DNA of 7,055 nucleotides from Candidatus Portnoybacteria bacterium CG10_big_fil_rev_8_21_14_0_10_36_7. Its GTDB lineage: Bacteria > Patescibacteriota > Minisyncoccia > Portnoybacterales > PFDW01. Location of the stretch: assembly GCA_002793835.1 (NCBI GenBank), contig PFDW01000080.1, forward strand, positions 8,282 through 15,336, written 5' to 3'. The first letter of the stretch is position 1. Every line of letters starts with the position of its first letter. Below are positions 1-6,731 of this stretch, in pieces. Under the pieces are notes generated by a model. It was not told the DNA's origin. It saw nothing but the letters and a program-made list of their open reading frames with translations, and made no database searches. A program made the translations under genes and the position numbers.

Positions 1-536
1 GTGATTCTCATCTGGATGCACAAGTAGTTACTGACTATGAGGCAAAATATAATGAGCTTAACCCAGACAATGTTGCTACGACTCAACTGAATACAAAGAA
101 AAATATTTACACTTTCGAAATTGATTGTTTCTTTTTGCCAATACCGGATGACCTAAGCAAAAACAACATTGATTACCTCAAGCTTATTTTGTATAGGTTT
201 ATGAAGGATGGAGATTACTTCAAAACCGATGATACCTTTGCAAGGAAACTAGGTGCCATTGATAGTTTTGCCCAGGAAATTGCTGATCACGGAGTAGATA
301 AGGCTAAGTTTGAGCAATTCTTCAATGACATCCTGGGCCACGAAGTCTCTAAGCCTTCCATATCTTTATATCTATCATCTTTGTTGAAGGCAAAATTACT
401 CAAAGATGGTACTGAAATTGAAACTTGGGGTGGTACTCCAGATCCAGAGATTGGTATTACACCCTTTAATGATCTACCTGAGTTCATTATGCCCAAGTAC
501 ATCAAAGATGGAATCTCATGGCTAATTACAGACTAA
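1..536 (+). CDS. gajA: OLD-family ATP-dependent endonuclease, C-terminal part (GajA-like), 5' partial
   Basis: The reading frame is open from base 3 to a TAA at 534-536 (177 residues visible), and bases 1-2 are the end of a codon, so the start and the ATPase domain lie to the left of the window. A TTG at 135 is internal and not a start, because the frame upstream is coding and holds conserved residues. Visible evidence: the fragment opens with D-S-H-L-D, compatible with the acidic TOPRIM region of OLD nucleases; fragment residues 37-41 read TFEID, matching the T(L/F)E-x-D motif that follows the TOPRIM core; and residues 161-167 (FIMPKYI) match the F-x-x-P-x-YI ending of the family. Known biology: OLD proteins join an ABC-type ATPase to a TOPRIM nuclease; in Gabija, GajA is a nucleotide-sensitive DNA endonuclease. 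The 19-base overlap with the helicase gene supports the Gabija reading. The alternative is a stand-alone OLD nuclease; the missing N-terminus prevents a firm subtype. Confidence 0.72.
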   Translation, partial: DSHLDAQVVTDYEAKYNELNPDNVATTQLNTKKNIYTFEIDCFFLPIPDDLSKNNIDYLKLILYRFMKDGDYFKTDDTFARKLGAIDSFAQEIADHGVDKAKFEQFFNDILGHEVSKPSISLYLSSLLKAKLLKDGTEIETWGGTPDPEIGITPFNDLPEFIMPKYIKDGISWLITD

Positions 537-2461
537 AACTAGGAACAGACTTTGACCTATCACCAAAACAGATAGAGATATTAGAGCGTAATAAAGATAC
601 TTTAGTCCGTGCACTTCCTGGCAGTGGGAAGACAACTATCTTGACTCTAAAAATAAAAAACTTATTGATAGACGATCCTAGGCTAAATAAGTTGTGTTGT
701 ATCTCCTATACTAATGTGAATGTAGAAGATCTGGAAACAAGTTGTTCACTAATATTAGATACTGAACAAATGAAAAAAATTGATTTTCTGACATTCCATA
801 AATTTTGTTTGCAATATGTCTTGGCTCCATTTTCTTATTTGTATAGAAGCGGAAAAAACGGATTTAGGGTATACAAAAAATACTTTGATTTTAACGAGCA
901 CGGCACAGATCTTATTGCCTACTTAATAGAAAAGAAAATTAAAGAATCTGACATCCAAGAAATACTTAAAACAGAGAAAATATATTACAATTTTAAATTT
1001 TCTAATGGTTCATTGAAGATTACTAGTAATTCTGTTGACACCCATACTGTTAATGAATATCTCAACTTCCTAAACTCACAAAGACTTATCGACTTTAATT
1101 TAGTGCCATTATTATCGCTTTTTATTATTCAAAATAACCCTGTTGTCAGGCGCGTTTTAAATAAGTCTATTGATTGGATATTTATTGATGAGTTTCAAGA
1201 TGTATCCGAGATACAGTGCAAAATCATTGAAGCACTCAGTGGTAGCCGAATTAAAAAAGATTCTGATACAAAATGGTTTATGGTTGGGGACCCAAACCAA
1301 TCTATTTATGGCTTCGCTGGAGCAAACCCTAGAAGTATGTATGATATGCGCAACTTCTTTAAACAACTACATGATGGAGATGAGTGTGAAATTAAGCTAG
1401 ACAAAAGCCACCGTTGTTCTGACGAAGTTTTTGAATATGCTAAAAAGAACTACAACTCCGTTTTACGAAAAGTCAAAGATTCACAAATGGTTCAACAGTT
1501 ACCAAGCAAGGATATTGTTGGATATTTAGAAGACTTGGAAATTGCTGAAGATCTACATGGAAACGGTGGTGATGGGAAAGTAATTGTCAAAACTACCGTT
1601 TCAGCCGTCAGCGAGATCGTAAATTTGAAGTTCAATGAGCTTCTAGATCAAGAAGTTTGTTGTATTGGTATCAACCGCTTCAACTCAATCGATGTATATA
1701 AACAATATATGCTTCATGACAACACCAATGACGGAGACGGCTTCAGTTTATATGCTGAGCTATACAGGGATTATGAGGAACGGTATGGGTTTAAATACTT
1801 TTCACTGTTTGTTAGATACTTAATTTTAAAACATCACTTTTACAACAACAGGCTCAAATATCAAAGATCACTTGAGAAGTTCATTTATTCTATGGGATTG
1901 CTTCTCTCAGATAAGCTAAATGTTGATATGCCGTCACAGTCACTTTCAAGCGTTACAGTTGATGCGATTGAAATAACTTCGCCGCTAAATCCGGCAAGCA
2001 CAGTTTTTGACGAGTTCGTTGGCTTTACTGAGCGCTTTGTAACAAGCTTGAATAATACTATACAAGTTACTGATAGAGAGAAATCTATATTTAGCACGAT
2101 CTCGGAATCAGATAAGATTACCAATATGAATGCTGTTGCCGAACCAACACTGGCTAGTTTCATCGCCTATATTACGCGCTCAAGTCCTGAAAAATTAACT
2201 TTTGAGATAAAGCATATTCACAAGATTAAAGGCTTGGAATATGAGCAAGTTATTGTCCAGAAAATTGAAGACCTCCCACACAAGTCGAACTATGGAGTGC
2301 ATTTTGCTATCTTTGGAACAAGGCAGTTTCAGGCAAATGCTGGTCACATTTATGATTACGTTCAGGAACTCAACAAACTTTATGTCATGTTAACAAGGCC
2401 AAGAAAGAATCTTTATATTATAAAAAATCAATATAAACAAAGTCATTTCTTGGCTGTCTAA
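518..2461 (+). CDS. gajB: UvrD/Rep-like superfamily 1 DNA helicase, probable Gabija GajB
   Basis: A 647-residue SF1A helicase with an intact motif set. Visible: Q-motif Gln18 (LSPKQ); Walker A ALPGSGKT at 32-39 with Lys38 and Thr39; motif Ia around YTN 64-66; TFH at 92-94; Walker B DEFQD at 224-228; motif III GDPNQSIYGFAGA at 257-269; motif IV region with Arg299 (LDKSHRC); motif V HKIKGLEY at 568-575; motif VI YVMLTRPR at 622-629 with Arg627. ATP hydrolysis and DNA translocation are therefore expected. The ATG at 518 lies inside the end of the OLD gene (19-base overlap), giving translational coupling; only a weak GGA sits upstream. In Gabija, GajB binds GajA and is thought to act on DNA ends or consume nucleotides after phage DNA sensing. 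Oddity: about 265 residues separate motifs IV and V, and the protein is well above the roughly 500 residues of the founding GajB. It could instead be a generic Rep-like helicase, but the OLD partner argues for Gabija. Confidence 0.85.
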   Translation: MANYRLKLGTDFDLSPKQIEILERNKDTLVRALPGSGKTTILTLKIKNLLIDDPRLNKLCCISYTNVNVEDLETSCSLILDTEQMKKIDFLTFHKFCLQYVLAPFSYLYRSGKNGFRVYKKYFDFNEHGTDLIAYLIEKKIKESDIQEILKTEKIYYNFKFSNGSLKITSNSVDTHTVNEYLNFLNSQRLIDFNLVPLLSLFIIQNNPVVRRVLNKSIDWIFIDEFQDVSEIQCKIIEALSGSRIKKDSDTKWFMVGDPNQSIYGFAGANPRSMYDMRNFFKQLHDGDECEIKLDKSHRCSDEVFEYAKKNYNSVLRKVKDSQMVQQLPSKDIVGYLEDLEIAEDLHGNGGDGKVIVKTTVSAVSEIVNLKFNELLDQEVCCIGINRFNSIDVYKQYMLHDNTNDGDGFSLYAELYRDYEERYGFKYFSLFVRYLILKHHFYNNRLKYQRSLEKFIYSMGLLLSDKLNVDMPSQSLSSVTVDAIEITSPLNPASTVFDEFVGFTERFVTSLNNTIQVTDREKSIFSTISESDKITNMNAVAEPTLASFIAYITRSSPEKLTFEIKHIHKIKGLEYEQVIVQKIEDLPHKSNYGVHFAIFGTRQFQANAGHIYDYVQELNKLYVMLTRPRKNLYIIKNQYKQSHFLAV

Positions 2462-2489
2462 TGAATATTAAGTAACAAATAACTTTTAT

Positions 2490-3998
2490 ATGCAACTTTC
2501 TAAATCAGATTATATGCTTTTTCTTCGCCACCCTGCATGGTTGTGGCTTAAGAAGTTTGATAAGAGCAAATTACCTCCTATTGATGACGACCTGCAAGCC
2601 ATGTTTGACGCGGGACACGAGTTTGAAAGCCATGCAGAGCAACTCTTTCCTGGTGCAGTCAGGCTAGGATTTAACAACTATGATGAATACCTAGCACTTA
2701 CTGGTAAAACTCTTCAAGAAATCAGCAATGGCACTCAGACAATTCTTCAAGGCAGACTGGACATTGATGGTTTAACTTGTATCTTCGATGTTTTGCAAAA
2801 AGTTGGAGATAAAGAATTTGATCTGATTGAAATAAAAGCCAGCACCAAGGCAAAGCCAGAACATGAATATGACTTAGCGTTTCAGCTTTTGGTTTTAGAA
2901 AAGTCCGGTTATTCTATAAGAAATATTTTGGTTATTCATGCCAATAAAGAATATGAGAGAAATGGCGAGATTGATCCAAACCTTCTTTGCGCACAAACTG
3001 ATATCACTGAAAAAGTTCGCGCGCTCAAAAACACTACAGAACAACAAGTGGCCCTAGCTCAGGCAGTTTTAAACAAACAAGATATTCCAGATATTTCACT
3101 TCGTCATATTAATAGCATTGGTGTCCCTGGCGTTTCTCAGTGGTTTCAAGAATGGCTGACAATTTTTAAAACTCTCAAACCAAATAGTGACCCATACAAT
3201 GTTTATGAATTGAGTTATCCAAGTAGTGAACAAATTGGCAAATTGGAAGGTACTGGCATTACTCGAATAGCTGACGTGCCAGATTACCTTGTTTTAAGAC
3301 CAAAACAATTTGCTCAAATAAAAACCACTAGGGAAGACAAGCCAATTGTAGATAAAGAAAAGATCAGAGAATTTCTAGAAGATTTGCAATACCCGCTCTA
3401 CTTCTTTGATTATGAAACCATGTCATCGGTGATTCCATTTTTTGATGGGATGAGTCCTTACAAGGATTATCCATTCCAATACTCTCTGCATGTACTTCGT
3501 ACTCCAGATGCTGAGCTTGAACACTATGAATATCTGCATGCAGAAAATTCCAATCCAATGCCTAAATTATTAAAACAGCTCAAGGAAGATATCGGCAATG
3601 AAGGCACTGTGCTTACCTGGAACATGAGCTACGAAAAAGGTTGTAATGATCGCATGGTTGCTCTATATCCAAAACATGCAGAGTTCTTAGCTGAACTTAA
3701 CGAAAGAATTGACGATCTAATGAGCCCATTCTCTGAGATGTGGTACTTTCATAAAGATTTCTTTGGTAGTGCTTCTGTAAAAAAGGTAATGCCAGTTCTA
3801 GCTCCTGAATTGAGCTACAAAGAGCTAAATGTTGGTGATGGACTCCTTGCCAGAAGAATGTGGACTCAGACTATCTTAGAGGGAAAGTACCAAGATAGCA
3901 GATCACAGATTATGGAGGACTTAATCAAGTATTGCACCTTAGACACTTTTGCTATGGTTAGAATATTAGAAGTACTAAGAAAAATTGCTTATGAATAA
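2490..3998 (+). CDS. Cas4/RecB-like PD-(D/E)XK nuclease fused to DUF2779 RNase H-like exonuclease domain
   Basis: A 502-residue two-domain nuclease. The N-terminal part (about 1-165) has a RecB/Cas4-like layout: KSDYMLFLRHPAWLWL near the start (the segment where Cas4 proteins carry a Cys, here HP), a GHEFESH segment at 42-48, Asp100 in IFDVL, E114-I115-K116 forming the ExK motif, and Gln132 followed by Tyr141 as a QxxxY-like element. The middle (about 165-295) resembles the helical linker of DUF2779 proteins. The C-terminal part (about 300-502) starts with FFDYET (Asp307, Glu309), continues with TWNMSYE (376-382) and ends with an Asp477/Asp485 helix, as expected of a DnaQ/RNase H-like DEDD exonuclease. 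Both active sites look intact. The start is the first ATG after an in-frame TAA at 2469; it has no Shine-Dalgarno motif. The gene is 28 bases after the helicase and on the same strand, so it is probably co-transcribed. Function of the family is not established; DNA or RNA processing is inferred. Confidence 0.8.
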   Translation: MQLSKSDYMLFLRHPAWLWLKKFDKSKLPPIDDDLQAMFDAGHEFESHAEQLFPGAVRLGFNNYDEYLALTGKTLQEISNGTQTILQGRLDIDGLTCIFDVLQKVGDKEFDLIEIKASTKAKPEHEYDLAFQLLVLEKSGYSIRNILVIHANKEYERNGEIDPNLLCAQTDITEKVRALKNTTEQQVALAQAVLNKQDIPDISLRHINSIGVPGVSQWFQEWLTIFKTLKPNSDPYNVYELSYPSSEQIGKLEGTGITRIADVPDYLVLRPKQFAQIKTTREDKPIVDKEKIREFLEDLQYPLYFFDYETMSSVIPFFDGMSPYKDYPFQYSLHVLRTPDAELEHYEYLHAENSNPMPKLLKQLKEDIGNEGTVLTWNMSYEKGCNDRMVALYPKHAEFLAELNERIDDLMSPFSEMWYFHKDFFGSASVKKVMPVLAPELSYKELNVGDGLLARRMWTQTILEGKYQDSRSQIMEDLIKYCTLDTFAMVRILEVLRKIAYE

Positions 3999-4034
3999 TC
4001 GTGATAAATCGAGACCAAATCTAAAATCAAATAA

Positions 4035-5126
4035 ATGAAAAATGTTACAGCAATTATCAGATTTTTTATTCTTCTAGCTTTATTTTTCGGCTTAATCTAC
4101 ACAAATAAGCAACTGAGTGAAGTCAATGGACGCCTAGAAAAGGTTGAAGTGAAACTTGGGGGCGCAGAGAAGATTGACTGCAAAGAAAAAGATTCGATAG
4201 AAAAAGTACGCCAATCAGTAGTTCGTATTATCGGTGGCGAGGCTGAAGGGTCCGGGTTTGCCATTAAGTCAGGCGGGTTAATTCTTACTAACTTCCATGT
4301 TATCGAGTTTGAACCCACTCCAAAAGTGGTATTACCTGACAATTCCTTTGAATCTGCTGAGGTTCTTATGGCTGATAAAAACGCGGATCTCGCAATCATT
4401 AAAATTGATAAAGAGTTACCTGTTATTTCTTGGGGTGAGCCATCAGAGCTTGACCCCGCAGAAGAACTGCTTGCTATCGGCTATCCTTTGGGCGGTCAGC
4501 TTAGTGGAGAGGCTTCTGTTAATAAAGGTTCCCTCTCAGGACGCCGAAGGTCAAAGGACGTTGGTATAGAGTATCTGCAGACCGACACAACTTTAAATCC
4601 AGGGGTAAGTGGTGGCCCCATGATTAATATTTGTGGTGAAGTTGTTGGAATTAATACTGCAGGCCTATCCGGTTTAGGGCTTGGCATTTCTTCTGATTCA
4701 ATTAAACAAAAATGGCTTGAAATGGCTACGGCGGAGGATCCTTTGGCTGATGTGCAGAAGATAGACTTTAAGCCTGATGAAAGCCCCTTAGAAGCGGTTA
4801 GAGCGTTCTATAATTACCTCAAGGCACGTAAACTAGAGAAAGCGTTTGACCTATTGTCTGACAATTTCAGGAAAGGCTTCGATTTTGACTATTGGAAGCA
4901 AGGATATGAGCCCCTTCTTGATACTAGTGTTATTAAAATTGAAGACGACCCAGAAGTTGAAAGCCGAGTAATCATCAAACTCTCTACCAAGGATTTTGTT
5001 GACGAGGAAATCGTTTATAAATACTTTGAGGGATACTGGGATGTTCAAGAGGTGGATGATCGTTGGCTCCTGTGGGATCCAGAGATAGAAGAAGTAGATC
5101 CAGATTTTCTTTGGTTCTATGAATAA
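4035..5126 (+). CDS. Membrane-anchored HtrA-like (S1C) serine protease with C-terminal NTF2-like domain
   Basis: A 363-residue protein. Residues 7-22 form one hydrophobic helix after a basic start (K2, R9), which reads as an uncleaved signal anchor placing the rest outside the cytoplasmic membrane. A short charged helix (25-42) follows, then a trypsin-fold domain (about 60-230). The catalytic triad is visible: His88 in LTNFHVIE, Asp118 in NADLAIIKID and Ser192 in NPGVSGGPMIN. The spacings of 30 and 74 residues match HtrA/DegP proteases. The usual GNSGGP is GVSGGP here, a change next to the nucleophile. No PDZ domain follows; instead residues about 250-363 (SPLEAVRAFYNYLKARKLEKA onward, in shortened form) look like an NTF2/SnoaL-like cone fold, often a ligand-binding or spacer module. 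The gene starts 36 bases after the nuclease gene with no clear Shine-Dalgarno, and 5 bases before the next gene. Likely role is extracytoplasmic protein quality control or regulated cleavage; the substrate is unknown. Confidence 0.85.
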   Translation: MKNVTAIIRFFILLALFFGLIYTNKQLSEVNGRLEKVEVKLGGAEKIDCKEKDSIEKVRQSVVRIIGGEAEGSGFAIKSGGLILTNFHVIEFEPTPKVVLPDNSFESAEVLMADKNADLAIIKIDKELPVISWGEPSELDPAEELLAIGYPLGGQLSGEASVNKGSLSGRRRSKDVGIEYLQTDTTLNPGVSGGPMINICGEVVGINTAGLSGLGLGISSDSIKQKWLEMATAEDPLADVQKIDFKPDESPLEAVRAFYNYLKARKLEKAFDLLSDNFRKGFDFDYWKQGYEPLLDTSVIKIEDDPEVESRVIIKLSTKDFVDEEIVYKYFEGYWDVQEVDDRWLLWDPEIEEVDPDFLWFYE

Positions 5127-5131
5127 GAGTT

Positions 5132-5632
5132 ATGAAGATAAAACATGAGGCAGCTTCAGTGATTCGTTTTCTTGATATATATAACGAATTAAACAAAACG
5201 AACATCGGTTTTGTAAGACCAGGAGATCCTCACAAAAAAGAGCCTGATTGTATCTGCAGTGAAAATGTTGCGATTGAGCTAGTAGGTGCTTATGATAACC
5301 AATACCAGGCTAGTAAATTATGGAATGAGGCTCGTGGGAAAAAACAAAGTAAACCTCCAGAGTTATTGTTGTCTACTTTTGATAATTTAGAAGAAACTAT
5401 TGCAAATAAGTTAGAAAAACTTAACCTTAATAAATACAGTGGGTTCGAAGGTCGATTGTTTCTACTATGCAACTTGCACAGTCCATTGCTTACCGATACT
5501 GAGGTCGCTACTTTTGATGCTAATTATGTTCTCTTCAAAAGAGATAATCATTTTGAAAGATATTTTGATGAAATTTGGATTACTTGGCAACCCTCCAACA
5601 ATAGCAATTGGAGTATTAAACAGCTTGAGTAG
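5132..5632 (+). CDS. Hypothetical protein, possible degenerate PD-(D/E)XK nuclease fold
   Basis: A 166-residue cytoplasmic-looking protein without a signal peptide or membrane segment. I do not recognise a named family. The layout recalls small restriction-endonuclease-like proteins: an N-terminal helix containing Glu6 and Glu19, then RPGDPHKKEPDC with Pro38-Asp39, a short strand, and IELV with Glu49. This gives the P-D...E-x-(K) arrangement with 9 residues between acid residues, but Val51 stands where the catalytic Lys is expected. Later, Lys-rich helix LEETIANKLEKL and the strand RLFLLCNL resemble the helix-strand part of that fold; a Lys there might substitute. The ATG at 5132 begins 5 bases after the protease stop, so translation is probably coupled, and the next gene follows after 11 bases. 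Nuclease function is inference from pattern alone; it may be inactive or a structural subunit. Confidence 0.7.
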   Translation: MKIKHEAASVIRFLDIYNELNKTNIGFVRPGDPHKKEPDCICSENVAIELVGAYDNQYQASKLWNEARGKKQSKPPELLLSTFDNLEETIANKLEKLNLNKYSGFEGRLFLLCNLHSPLLTDTEVATFDANYVLFKRDNHFERYFDEIWITWQPSNNSNWSIKQLE

Positions 5633-5643
5633 CCAAAAGATAT

Positions 5644-6729
5644 ATGTTTCTGTATCTTAATGACCACTCCTACTATGATGATCTATACGACCTCCATACT
5701 ATCGAGGAATGTTTGGATTGGTACTGGAGTTTACGTAAGGGGATGGAGCAACATCGGGAGGAGTTAAAGACTAAAGAACCTGATACTGATTTCGACAAAG
5801 AAGTGCACAAGTGCTGTAGCTACACAGTTAACGTTATAAAAATCAATCGATATCGTCACAAAAAAGAACGTATTTCAGAATGGATGGAAGCTGATCGGAG
5901 GCGCCAAGAAAAAATTGATAACGCTACGCCTCCTGACGGGGTACGCTGCGACAAATGCGATTCTGCTACTAAAGTCATTGATAAAACTCTCCACGATGCC
6001 TACGACGATAATATGAGGGTGTCCTTTATTTTTGAGTGTTTGAAATGCCAGAAACGACAAATTTTCTATGAGGATGGCTCTCCTTGGGACTTCAAAAGAC
6101 CCAAGTGCAAAGACTGCGATGTAGAGCTCAAGACCAAATACGAAGAAAAAGGAGAGAAGCTTACCACTATCACTTATTGCCCAAAATGTTCATTTAAAGA
6201 AGTTGATGTCATAGATTCTAAAAATAAGCGTATTGAGAGGGAAAAGGAAGAAGAAAGACAGCGCAAGATTTTGGAAGAGTACCGCTCTGAATTTTGCTTA
6301 AATGATGAGTCGGGACCGAAAGCCGTTGCCAGTCTGGATGGCATTGTAGCTCTATCCAAAAAATGGAAGGAGCAGGAGAAAAAGGAAAAAGATCCGATTT
6401 TTCAGAAAGCTAAGAAACTTAAAAAACTAAAACTCAATCAGCTTAAAGATCTGATTTCTAAAGCGATCGTTGATAATGGCTATACTGATCTTGAATTTAG
6501 CAAGCCGGAAATGGGTAAGTTTGTAATCGTTGAATTCAGTGCCACCGACAGCAAAGATGACCGAGAAGAATACGATAGCACTCATATGCTAAAGAAGGTC
6601 GTTAAATCTGCTCTAGAGAGTACTAACTGGCGTTTGATGAGTGAAGGTATCCATTATCGACTAGGAATCGTGTCAGGAAGATTAAAGGCTTATGAAAGAG
6701 AAGAAGATTTAATATCTCTGGTTAAATAA
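5644..6729 (+). CDS. Hypothetical protein with two zinc ribbons and a charged helical segment
   Basis: A 361-residue protein, not recognised as a named family. Residues 1-95 are mostly helical and charged, with an aromatic-acidic start (YYDDLYDLHTIEECLDWYW). Two four-cysteine zinc-ribbon motifs follow: C102-x2-C105 paired with C132-x2-C135, and C155-x2-C158 paired with C179-x2-C182. Residues about 192-222 are a highly charged helix rich in Glu, Arg and Lys (probable coiled coil). A Lys-rich stretch at about 253-272 leads to a mixed alpha/beta C-terminal domain (about 270-361) ending in a segment with YRLG and YEREEDL. Tandem zinc ribbons suggest nucleic-acid binding or protein contacts in the cytoplasm; no catalytic motif is seen. 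The start is the ATG 11 bases after the preceding stop, with an A-rich leader and no Shine-Dalgarno. Its stop lies two bases from the stop of the convergent gene. It is the last gene of the + strand string. Confidence 0.8.
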   Translation: MFLYLNDHSYYDDLYDLHTIEECLDWYWSLRKGMEQHREELKTKEPDTDFDKEVHKCCSYTVNVIKINRYRHKKERISEWMEADRRRQEKIDNATPPDGVRCDKCDSATKVIDKTLHDAYDDNMRVSFIFECLKCQKRQIFYEDGSPWDFKRPKCKDCDVELKTKYEEKGEKLTTITYCPKCSFKEVDVIDSKNKRIEREKEEERQRKILEEYRSEFCLNDESGPKAVASLDGIVALSKKWKEQEKKEKDPIFQKAKKLKKLKLNQLKDLISKAIVDNGYTDLEFSKPEMGKFVIVEFSATDSKDDREEYDSTHMLKKVVKSALESTNWRLMSEGIHYRLGIVSGRLKAYEREEDLISLVK

Positions 6730-6731
6730 AT

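Noticed and set aside
135..536. A separate 133-residue gene starting at the TTG at 135
   Set aside because: The same frame is open to the left edge and the upstream part contains the OLD TFEID motif, so the TTG is an internal Leu codon of a longer gene.
1885..2163. Minus-strand reading frame of 92 codons inside the helicase gene
   Set aside because: It lies entirely within an intact helicase frame that carries conserved motifs on both sides, and it has no recognisable domain.
2490..2990. A Cas4 protein of a CRISPR adaptation module
   Set aside because: The N-terminal domain is Cas4/RecB-like, but the cysteines of a Cas4 iron-sulfur cluster are not evident, a DUF2779 domain is fused to it, and no cas1, cas2 or repeat array is present.
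3975..4034. A promoter in front of the protease gene (TTGCTT and GATAAA elements)
   Set aside because: The two elements are only about 12 bases apart, too close for a standard sigma-70 promoter, and AT-rich DNA gives such matches by chance.
4097..4399. Minus-strand reading frame opposite the protease gene
   Set aside because: The opposite strand encodes the trypsin-like domain including catalytic His88; the minus frame has a low-complexity Ser/Thr/Pro-rich product and no supported start.
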